Source: a bacterium (lineage in GTDB: Bacteria; Zhuqueibacterota; QNDG01; JAGLOF01). From it: a DNA stretch of 64,000 nucleotides. Position 1 is the first letter of the stretch. Each line of letters starts with the position of its first letter. The notes beneath the pieces are model-generated. The model was not told where the DNA came from and made no database searches. It saw nothing but the letters and a program-made list of their open reading frames with translations. Both the position numbers and the translations under genes were made by a program. The stretch lies in assembly GCA_016934955.1 (NCBI GenBank), contig JAFGRY010000050.1, forward strand, positions 34,682-98,681, in the 5' to 3' direction. This document shows, in pieces, positions 58,113 to 64,000 of the stretch.

Positions 58113-58370
58113 ATGAAGTTACAAAAACTCGTTTCAAAAAAGTGGATATCAATGTTTATTTTGGCAACCTTTCTGCTTGGGATGACCATTGGTTCATCTG
58201 CGGATATTGCCCTGGCTATTAGATTGGCCTTGGCCGCTATTAAAGCAGACCTTCAGGAAAACAAGTGGGATTATCAAGTTGGACTAAGTGTCGGTACAGA
58301 CACCTCATTCAGCTGTATGTGTAAAACAGGGGGAAGTGAACCATGTAGGCCATTATTGGCCCTCATGTAA
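58113..58370 (+). CDS. Small secreted protein with C-terminal Cys cluster (NVEALA-like arrangement)
   Basis: The ATG at 58113 follows AGGAGG; the open frame starting at 58071 has no ribosome site. The 85-residue product has a basic start (KLQKLVSKKW), a hydrophobic segment (ISMFILATFLLGMTIGSS), an Ala/Leu-rich linker and a tail SFSCMCKTGGSEPCRPLL with three cysteines. This recalls the NVEALA-type peptides of Bacteroidota: a signal, a short linker and a Cys-rich C terminus, placed beside a 6-bladed propeller gene. Sequence similarity is only in layout; the NVEALA motif is not present. The cysteines may be oxidised by the MauE-like protein upstream. Base composition is more AT-rich than the main genome. 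Confidence 0.6.
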   Translation: MKLQKLVSKKWISMFILATFLLGMTIGSSADIALAIRLALAAIKADLQENKWDYQVGLSVGTDTSFSCMCKTGGSEPCRPLLALM

Positions 58371-58428
58371 AAATATTATCCACTGCATGCAAACAGCCAA
58401 TCTTGTAATATCCTGACAGGGGGATAAC

Positions 58429-59655
58429 ATGAATTCATTTCAGGGAAAAATATTTTCTTTGGCATTCTATTTAATCATTCATCTGGGTAACTTTTCTTTT
58501 GCGCAGGAGTATCTGCATAATTATGGCGGTAATTGGCTTATTGATACTTCTTTGAATTTTAAAGTATTTGAAAATTATTTGGAGCAATATTCTACTGATA
58601 AATTCAGAATGCAAGAAAGCTGTCTGGATACGATAATTTTCGAACATAAAAATGAATATTTTTTTCTGACACAGCCACCGTTTGCAATCTTAACAAATGG
58701 GAATTTTGTTATCTCTTATGTTGCGGAGGAACCTAGTATATATCTGTTTAACTCTGACGGCAGATTTATTAAAACAATCTCCAGGTTCGGTCAAGGACCT
58801 GGAGAAATAATGCCGGGTAAACCAATTATTTCAACGGTGAATGAGCATTTTTATGTAGTTGATCCAATAGAATTTAAATTGAGTCTTTTTGATCTTGAAG
58901 GGAATTTTGTTCGTCAAATAAATTCGTCCCGTAAATTTGCTCCTGTTATCCTGAAAATTTCACCAACATCAAATCATTACTATTATTATAACAGTGTCTA
59001 TTTTGAGGGGAAACCTATGTTTACTATAGGGGACCTCGATAAAGGCATAATCAAACACTGCGGATATATGGAAAAAATAAATTCTGCCGCGAAACACGCC
59101 GGTGATTTAAAACCGTTGACTGTCAATGAGAAAGGATTACTTTTTGTAATAAAACCTGAGGAATATGGGTATGAGGTGTACTCAAAAGAAGGTGATTTTC
59201 TAGCAAAGATGACAGGTCCAATACCAAATTTCTTTCAGCCTGTAAAGGAGAAAGACCTCAAAAATGCACAAGAGAGATATCAAGGTATGGAGTTCCCAAC
59301 CGCATACATTAACAATACAAGAACTGAAAAAATTTATTATCTCGGAGATAACATTTTAGTGATAATATATGTTAAATTGCACTTCCCGGGGAGTAATAAA
59401 AAAATTACATTAAATGCTCTCCTAAAAGGTATGAGTCTTGAGAAACTGATGATCAGAAAGAACATCGAATTCTGGCGAGCGGACGGTATACTGCTGGGCA
59501 TGATCGAAATGGATGACAAAATAATTTTCGAGCATGGTGAGAATGGCAAACTCTATTACTGGCATGTGGATGATAAGCAGGATGAGAATGGTGTGTATCC
59601 GAACCCGAAACTGGTGGTGTATGACTTGTTTAAACAGGCAGGATTACGTAACTGA
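58429..59655 (+). CDS. 6-bladed beta-propeller protein, exported
   Basis: 408 residues, AT-rich. A signal peptide ends near NFSFAQEY. The body has NHL/6-bladed propeller repeats: NSDGRFIKTISRFGQGPGEI is the typical blade motif, and DLEGNFVRQINSS and SKEGDFLAKMTGPIP are further blades. There is no lipobox. In Bacteroidota, proteins of this type are neighbours of small NVEALA-like peptides, with unknown role. The start of the next gene overlaps its stop (TGATG), so the two are coupled. It presumably acts in the periplasm, binding the small Cys-tailed product or a ligand. Confidence 0.75.
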   Translation: MNSFQGKIFSLAFYLIIHLGNFSFAQEYLHNYGGNWLIDTSLNFKVFENYLEQYSTDKFRMQESCLDTIIFEHKNEYFFLTQPPFAILTNGNFVISYVAEEPSIYLFNSDGRFIKTISRFGQGPGEIMPGKPIISTVNEHFYVVDPIEFKLSLFDLEGNFVRQINSSRKFAPVILKISPTSNHYYYYNSVYFEGKPMFTIGDLDKGIIKHCGYMEKINSAAKHAGDLKPLTVNEKGLLFVIKPEEYGYEVYSKEGDFLAKMTGPIPNFFQPVKEKDLKNAQERYQGMEFPTAYINNTRTEKIYYLGDNILVIIYVKLHFPGSNKKITLNALLKGMSLEKLMIRKNIEFWRADGILLGMIEMDDKIIFEHGENGKLYYWHVDDKQDENGVYPNPKLVVYDLFKQAGLRN

Positions 59656-60194
59656 TGAAACGGCAACTTATAATTTTTCTGCTTGGTTCATGTTTGCTCT
59701 TTATTCTTAATTATGCACGATATTTTGATGAGTGGACCTTGCAGGGAAAGAAGCGAATTCATGATGCGGTCTCAAGCGAAGTGGACAAAACCGATTTGAG
59801 TGAGTTCGTCTCCGTAGTGTATGGAACGCCGTTACATCCTGAAGCATATCGATATCTGTTTTTTATATCAAAAACTCATTTTCTCGATCATGCTTCTCGT
59901 GTTGACAGTGTCTTATGTGAAACCGTAGCACCTGCCAATGATCCCGATTCCTATGCCATTTGTCTCCCCAGGCTGAATACCGGCGAATACAATATCCTTA
60001 ACCGTAATATCCGGCAACACCTGATTCAGGGACATATATATACAAATCAGCAGCTAACTGAACTGAATTCGCCGCTGTTTTCAAAATATGCAGTCCTGCT
60101 GGATCCCAAAGGGGCCGAACACAATACTATCCGAGTCATTGAAACAATAGATAGGAAATCAGTGGTCAAGGCAATGCACTTGTTACGGGAATAA
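59655..60194 (+). CDS. Membrane-anchored hypothetical protein
   Basis: 179 residues. One N-terminal membrane segment (LIIFLLGSCLLFILNYARYF) is followed by an extracytoplasmic alpha+beta domain (SSEVDKTDLSEFVSVVYGTP to the end). Two cysteines, in DSVLCETVAP and DSYAICLPRL, could form a disulfide, in line with the MauE-like gene of the same operon. The start overlaps the propeller stop. No family was recognised. The gene is AT-rich like the two before it, and is followed directly by the duplicated ZIP-gene fragment. Confidence 0.65.
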   Translation: MKRQLIIFLLGSCLLFILNYARYFDEWTLQGKKRIHDAVSSEVDKTDLSEFVSVVYGTPLHPEAYRYLFFISKTHFLDHASRVDSVLCETVAPANDPDSYAICLPRLNTGEYNILNRNIRQHLIQGHIYTNQQLTELNSPLFSKYAVLLDPKGAEHNTIRVIETIDRKSVVKAMHLLRE

Positions 60195-60210
60195 TCCGGA
60201 TCTCTTCCTC

Positions 60211-60303
60211 ACCCCATCATCAGCAAACTCACCGCCATCACCACCATCCCCGAAATCAGCCCGATAATGCTGTCATGCCCCTTGCCGCAGGCGCGGCTGG
60301 CTG
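60211..60303 (-). pseudogene. Duplicated 3' end of the ZIP transporter gene
   Basis: This 93-bp stretch matches 61151-61243 at a constant offset of 940 bp with only a handful of mismatches. Translated on the minus strand it gives [20 protein letters not shown] and the final membrane helix of the ZIP protein, including its stop codon. It is an isolated fragment without the rest of the gene. It and the intact gene's 3' end form a direct repeat flanking the toxin-antitoxin pair. Confidence 0.85.
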
Positions 60304-60530
60304 GAAGTGCACATTGCAACTGGAGAACAGTATCAAGGACTTTTTGCTTTATATTATTAAGGAGCGCCATCCATATGAAGCGTCTGACAAACAAGATCCC
60401 ACAAGCAGTCTTTTTACTACCTATAGAAACAAGACTGTTGAACATAGAACAATTTGGCAATTTATAAACATTTTTATCTACACTGTCAGGCAGGAGAAGA
60501 TATTTGAATATAGTCTACAGCAATAGCAGC

Positions 60531-60559
60531 TTGACTTTGTTCCTCATATGTGCTACATT
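60531..60559 (+). promoter_or_regulatory. Promoter of the toxin-antitoxin operon
   Basis: TTGACT (60531-60536), 17-bp spacer and TACATT (60554-60559), 22 bp before the antitoxin ATG. The -10 box sits close to the start codon, as usual for autoregulated RelBE-type operons. Confidence 0.65.
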
Positions 60560-60581
60560 GGGTGAAACAAGGAGGGCAATC

Positions 60582-60842
60582 ATGGCAAAGACAGAAACAA
60601 TCAGAGCTCGAATCGAACCCGATTTGAAACATGAAGTAGATGATATTTTATCAAAACTAGGCTTAAACGCAACAACCGCCATAAATATCTTCTATCATCA
60701 AGTGAAATTGAAAAAGGGACTTCCTTTTGATGTAAATATCCCCAATGACGTAACTTTAAAAACTTTACATGATTCGGATGAGGGTAAGAATCTAGTTCAT
60801 TGCGAAGATAAGGATGATCTTTTTGATAAGCTGGAGTTATAA
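60582..60842 (+). CDS. RelB/DinJ-family antitoxin
   Basis: 86 residues, AAGGAGGG before the ATG (the frame from 60504 has no ribosome site). The N-terminal ribbon-helix-helix is clear: KTETIRARIEPDLKHEVDDI then LGLNATTAINIFYHQVKLKK, with the DinJ-type GLPFDVNIPN. The acidic tail (DEGKNLVHCEDKDDLFDKLE) would wrap the toxin. Antitoxins of this family bind the toxin and repress the operon. Its stop overlaps the toxin start (TAATG), the normal coupling. Confidence 0.9.
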   Translation: MAKTETIRARIEPDLKHEVDDILSKLGLNATTAINIFYHQVKLKKGLPFDVNIPNDVTLKTLHDSDEGKNLVHCEDKDDLFDKLEL

Positions 60843-61108
60843 TGCGCAAACCTTCATTTACCAGACAATTCAGCAAGGATTTAAAAAAGATAAAAAGACA
60901 AGGTAAAAATACTGATAAACTGAAGGCTGTAATGTCTGATTTAATAGACGAGAAGCAACTGGGAAAGCGATATCACGATCACAAACTTACTGGAAATTTT
61001 AAAGATAGAAGAGAATGCCATCTTGAACCAGATTGGTTATTAATATATAAGATCGAAAATGACAAGATACTATTTGAAAGAACAGGTTCTCATTCAGAAC
61101 TATTTTAA
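60842..61108 (+). CDS. YafQ/RelE-family mRNA interferase toxin
   Basis: 88 residues. The start KPSFTRQFSKDLKKIKRQGK and the end HLEPDWLLIYKIENDKILFE, then TGSHSELF, match YafQ toxins, including the catalytic His in GSHSELF and the conserved DHKL segment (HDHKLTGNFKD). YafQ cuts mRNA on translating ribosomes. The antitoxin gene overlaps its start. The pair lies between two copies of the ZIP gene's 3' end, which suggests acquisition as a unit. Confidence 0.9.
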   Translation: MRKPSFTRQFSKDLKKIKRQGKNTDKLKAVMSDLIDEKQLGKRYHDHKLTGNFKDRRECHLEPDWLLIYKIENDKILFERTGSHSELF

Positions 61109-61148
61109 TTCGAAACAGTCTCTTGATAAATGAGTATTCCGCAGAATT

Positions 61149-62030
61149 TCACCTCATCATCAGCAAACTCACCGCCATCACCGCCATCCCCGAAATCAGA
61201 CCGATAATGCTGTCATGCCCCTTGCCGTAGGCGCGGCTGGCGGGCAGCAGTTCGTCGATGCTGATGTAGACCATGATGCCGGCCACGCCGCTCAGCAGGA
61301 TGCCCATGAGCTGGGGCGGAAAGACACCGTTCTCGCTGCCGGCGATGAGGCGAATCGCCAGAAACGCGACAACGGCGCCCAGCGGTTCGGCCAGGCCGCT
61401 CAGGAATGAATAGACGAACGCTTTTCGGCGGTTGCCGGTGGCATAGTAGATGGGAACCGAGACGCTGATGCCCTCGGGGATGTTGTGGAGGGCGATGGCA
61501 ACGGCAATGGCCATACCCAGACCGGGATTTTCCAGCGCCGACATGAACGTCGCCAGTCCCTCGGGAAAGTTATGAATGGCAATGGCCAGGGCGGTGAAAA
61601 GCCCCATGCGCATGAGATTGGGGGCCGTGTTCGCTGCCGCGGCCGCCGGCTGCGGCGCGTCCTGTTCGTCGCACGGTTTTTTATTCGGGTCGTGCAGAAG
61701 TGCCACTTTCCTCTCAGAACGCACTTCGTGGGGGTTTTCCGCCTCCGGAATGAGATAGTCCACCAGTCCGATGAGAAGAATGCCGCCGAAAAAGGCGGCC
61801 GCGTTGATCCAGGCGCCCCATTTGTCCCCGTAGATGAGCGCCAGCGATTCCCCGCCGTGAAAGAATATTTCCACGAATGAAACGTAGAGCATCACCCCCG
61901 CGGAAAAACCGGTGGAGATGGAGAGGAAACGGTAGTTGGAGTGGCTGGCGGTAAAGGCGATGATGCTGCCGATGCCGGTTGCCATGCCGGCGAAGAGGGT
62001 CAGGCCCAATGCGTACCAGAGGTTGTTCAT
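61149..62030 (-). CDS. ZIP-family divalent metal transporter (ZupT-like)
   Basis: The ATG at 62030 starts [19 protein letters not shown], a normal ZupT start; the frame to 62204 runs over upstream repeat DNA. The product has 293 residues and eight predicted helices, with metal-site motifs [12 protein letters not shown] and [10 protein letters not shown] in helices 4 and 5, and a His-poor loop with [12 protein letters not shown] proteins import zinc, iron or manganese. The final codons are duplicated at 60211-60303. The gene stands alone, with no promoter recognised in the repeat-rich region before it. Confidence 0.92.
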   Translation of the reverse strand: MNNLWYALGLTLFAGMATGIGSIIAFTASHSNYRFLSISTGFSAGVMLYVSFVEIFFHGGESLALIYGDKWGAWINAAAFFGGILLIGLVDYLIPEAENPHEVRSERKVALLHDPNKKPCDEQDAPQPAAAAANTAPNLMRMGLFTALAIAIHNFPEGLATFMSALENPGLGMAIAVAIALHNIPEGISVSVPIYYATGNRRKAFVYSFLSGLAEPLGAVVAFLAIRLIAGSENGVFPPQLMGILLSGVAGIMVYISIDELLPASRAYGKGHDSIIGLISGMAVMAVSLLMMR

Positions 62031-62156
62031 GGGTCGTGTTCCGGTTTTGGTTGCGGAGTGGTGTTGTTTTGTGCTGTTGTTAATGTAACAAGATATTGGA
62101 ATTTTTTCAACGGGAAATTCTCGCTCGAATGTCCGTAGCGGGATTGATTGCGGATT

Positions 62157-62220
62157 GATCGCCCCGGATTTCCATCCGGGGCGGAATTCGGGAGGGATTC
62201 CCAATCCCGAGGGGCGGGAG
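62157..62220 (+). repeat. Double-hairpin palindromic repeat, copy 1
   Basis: It begins GATCGCCCCGGATTTCC and forms CCCCGGAT-TTCC-ATCCGGGG, then GGGATT-CCC-AATCCC. Copies at 63699 and 63812 have GGAC/GTCC where this has GGAT/ATCC, a compensatory change that keeps the stem. It lies upstream of the ZIP gene in a 630-bp gene-free stretch (62031-62660) that also holds the hairpin at 62353 and the promoter at 62584. Confidence 0.8.
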
Positions 62221-62352
62221 TTGGGAAGCCACGCTCTGCCGGGTAGCAGCAGTCCCCAGACTGCCGTATGGCTATCGGCGTTTGTTCAGGATCTTTGGTT
62301 TTCGGCGCTGGGTTTAGTTTCTTGTTGGCGGACTGTCTCCGGCTCTTTCCTT

Positions 62353-62390
62353 GTTCTTTTTCCTTGATGAAAAAGAACCAAAAAATCAAG
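62353..62390 (+). repeat. CTTGAT-loop hairpin with possible pseudoknot
   Basis: GTTCTTTTTC (62353-62362), loop CTTGAT, GAAAAAGAAC (62369-62378). Downstream ATCAAG (62385-62390) is the exact complement of the loop, so an H-type pseudoknot is possible. A second hairpin with the same loop and a different stem is at 63920-63939. Confidence 0.6.
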
Positions 62391-62583
62391 GCCGACGTCA
62401 AACGGCTAAAAATTTTATTGTTTTGCCTAAAAGGGAAAAACTCGCTGCGGGGCAAAACATCCGCAGCTCAGACAATTTCCCTTTTTTAACGGCAATCCAA
62501 TAAAATTTTATTAACGCCGTTCTCCTAATGGCCAAAGAAAAAAGTATAGATTTATATAAGTGTTGTTTATGGAAGAAATAGTA

Positions 62584-62611
62584 TTGACATTTCTTGAAAT
62601 ATTATTATTTT
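62584..62611 (+). promoter_or_regulatory. Promoter of the PflX-like radical SAM gene
   Basis: TTGACA (62584-62589), 16-bp spacer and TATTTT (62606-62611), about 50 bp before the ATG at 62661. Confidence 0.6.
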
Positions 62612-62660
62612 TGATTAATAGGTAGTGCAATGCAATTCTGTCATGGAATGGCGGATAGTT

Positions 62661-63590
62661 ATGACACCGTTTTCTCCACAGCTCGCATCCTGCACCTGCT
62701 GCCCCAGGGAGTGCGGCGTCGACCGCCTGGCGGGCGACACCGGGTTCTGCGGCATCGACGCGCGTATCGCGGTCTCGCACCGCGGCCTTCATTTCGGGGA
62801 GGAGCCTCCGATATCGGGCAGCAGGGGGTCGGGCACCATCTTCTTTGCCGGCTGCAACCTGCGCTGCGTGTTCTGCCAGAATTTTCAGATCAGCCAGGAG
62901 TTCGATCCCGCCCGGGTCCCCGTTCTTTCGGTGGACGAACTTGCCGATGAGATGCTGCGGCTGCAGGCCTGCGGAGCGCACAACGTCAACCTCGTTTCGC
63001 CGTCCCACATGGTGTTTCAAACGGCCGATGCCATTGCCGCGGCCAGGGAAAAGGGCCTGTCCATTCCCATTGTCTACAACTCCAACGGCTATGACTCGCT
63101 CGATTCGCTGCGGAAGATCAGCGGGCTCGTGGATATCTACATGCCCGACCTGAAGTATATGGATGCGGACGCGGCCGGCCGTTACTCCGGGGCAGCGGAC
63201 TATCCTGACATCGTCCCTAACGTTCTGCGGGAGATGCAGGCACAGTGCGGCAGGCTCGAACTGGACGGGGACGGCGTCGCCGTGCGGGGGCTTTTGGTGC
63301 GCCACCTTGTCCTGCCCGGGCTGCTCGATAACAGCAAGCGCTGCCTCGACCTGCTGCACTCCCTCGATCCGGAGATGTACATCAGTCTCATGTCCCAGTA
63401 CTCTCCCCGCTACCGGGCGGCAGCGTGCCCTGAGATCAACCGGGGGCTTTTTAAAAAGGAGTATGAGGTGATTGTGGATTATGCGGAGGATCTGGGGCTG
63501 GAGCATGTGTTTGTGCAGGAGATGGAGAGTTCGGGGTATTATCTGCCCGATTTTGAGCGGGATGAGCCGTTTGAGGGAGACAAACAGTAA
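62661..63590 (+). CDS. PflX-like radical SAM protein (COG1313 type)
   Basis: The ATG at 62661 (MTPFSPQLASCTCCPRECG) is preferred over those at 62643 and 62625; ribosome sites are weak for all. The 309-residue product has an N-terminal cysteine cluster CTCCPRECGVDR and CGIDAR, then the radical SAM motif GCNLRCVFCQNFQIS (CxxxCxxC). Later come VYNSNGYDSL and DIYMPDLKYM, typical of this pyruvate-formate-lyase activase-like family. Its function is unknown; family members are often annotated as PflX. It stands alone, with its own promoter, and is followed by the repeat tandem. Confidence 0.85.
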   Translation: MTPFSPQLASCTCCPRECGVDRLAGDTGFCGIDARIAVSHRGLHFGEEPPISGSRGSGTIFFAGCNLRCVFCQNFQISQEFDPARVPVLSVDELADEMLRLQACGAHNVNLVSPSHMVFQTADAIAAAREKGLSIPIVYNSNGYDSLDSLRKISGLVDIYMPDLKYMDADAAGRYSGAADYPDIVPNVLREMQAQCGRLELDGDGVAVRGLLVRHLVLPGLLDNSKRCLDLLHSLDPEMYISLMSQYSPRYRAAACPEINRGLFKKEYEVIVDYAEDLGLEHVFVQEMESSGYYLPDFERDEPFEGDKQ

Positions 63591-63698
63591 ACTTGCAGGC
63601 TATTGGTCGGTATCGGTATCGCAACCCGGAGGCCGGAGGCTGGAGACCGGAGGCAGAATCCGGCCGCTCTGCCAGTCAACGGTGTATTATTGGCGTTT

Positions 63699-63922
63699 GA
63701 TCGCCCCGGACTTCCGTCCGGGGCGGAGTCTGGGAGGGATTTCCAATCCCGGGGGGTGGGGGGAGGTGTCGTAAGTGTTCTATTCTCGTCGTTACTATTC
63801 TTTGTCCTTGTGATCGCCCCGGACTTCCGTCCGGGGCGGAGTTCGGGAGGGATTTCCAATCCCGAGGGGTGGGGGGAGGTGTCGTAAGTGTTCTATTCTC
63901 GTCGTTACTATTCTTTGTCCTT
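63699..63922 (+). repeat. 113-bp tandem of the double-hairpin repeat, copies 2 and 3
   Basis: Two units with a period of 113 bp (starts at 63699 and 63812), nearly identical, each beginning GATCGCCCCGGACTTCC. The unit has the two hairpins of copy 1 and then a spacer (GGGGGGAGGTGTCGTAAGTG and on). Differences between the units are few, so the duplication is recent. The stretch 63591-64000 contains no gene I can support. Confidence 0.85.
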
Positions 63923-63939
63923 TTGCCTTGATGCAAAAG
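63920..63939 (+). repeat. CTTGAT-loop hairpin, second copy
   Basis: CTTTTGC, loop CTTGAT, GCAAAAG. The loop equals that at 62363-62368 while the stem differs in a paired fashion (TTC/GAA versus TGC/GCA). It follows the repeat tandem directly, as the first one follows copy 1. Confidence 0.6.
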
Positions 63940-64000
63940 TTTCTATAATAAAAATAGCCTCCTTGCTGCAGACACCTTATTTTAGGTGTGATAGCAGTTA

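Overview
The window is bacterial and moderately GC-rich, with ordinary dense coding. A truncated 5' giant protein ends in a FlgD-like C-terminal domain of the kind used in type IX-like surface sorting. Next to it is a PorV/PorQ-type outer-membrane protein, and there are several other large secreted repeat proteins, outer-membrane barrels and lipoproteins. Together these point to an uncultured member of the FCB superphylum (Bacteroidota relatives such as Calditrichota- or KSB1-like lineages). Many radical SAM enzymes, sigma-54 control and an acetyl-beta-lysine (abl) operon suggest an anaerobe from a saline or sediment habitat. The phylum call is inference; there is no rRNA gene here.

Layout. 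1-20.5 kb: surface protein, PorV-TPR protein, a large SpoIIE-type phosphatase with its STAS partner, TonB-like protein, lipoprotein, a peptidase/beta-propeller/BamA-like fusion, DsbD, an AlaX-type editing enzyme and two small unknowns. 20.5-27.6 kb: a KamA-like radical SAM enzyme, then a glycan set (GH2 beta-galactosidase, BNR/sialidase-like lipoprotein, Tat-exported sulfatase). 27.6-30.7 kb: a MarR regulator and Lon, each preceded by a GTTAG...CTAAC palindrome. 30.7-33.5 kb (minus): abl operon (lysine 2,3-aminomutase, a collapsed SSS symporter, beta-lysine acetyltransferase). 33.5-36.9 kb: AEC permease, small outer-membrane protein, WD40-CsgG-like protein.

36.9-43.5 kb is the most interesting region. 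A sigma-54 promoter drives a DUF1847 protein, an ArsM-like methyltransferase, an overlooked 32-residue Cys-rich peptide, a SPASM radical SAM enzyme, a thioredoxin-thioredoxin reductase fusion and a 54-residue Cys-Cys protein. A second sigma-54 promoter drives a thioredoxin on the opposite strand. Beside it lies a gene for a PAS/AAA+/Fis sigma-54 activator. Both sigma-54 promoters are preceded by a four-element TTAAC array with the same spacing over 58 bp. The array next to the activator also lies in its own leader. This reads as a self-contained RiPP-like or redox regulon.

43.5-57.3 kb (minus): a four-gene operon for an outer-membrane barrel, an Ig-repeat lipoprotein, a 2579-residue secreted protein and an FN3 protein. 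57.6-61.1 kb is visibly AT-rich and probably acquired: a MauE-like protein, a small secreted protein with a Cys tail, a 6-bladed beta-propeller protein, an unknown, and a RelB/YafQ toxin-antitoxin pair sitting between a ZIP transporter gene and a duplicated copy of that gene's 3' end. The right end has a PflX-like radical SAM gene and double-hairpin palindromic repeats, two of them in a 113-bp tandem.
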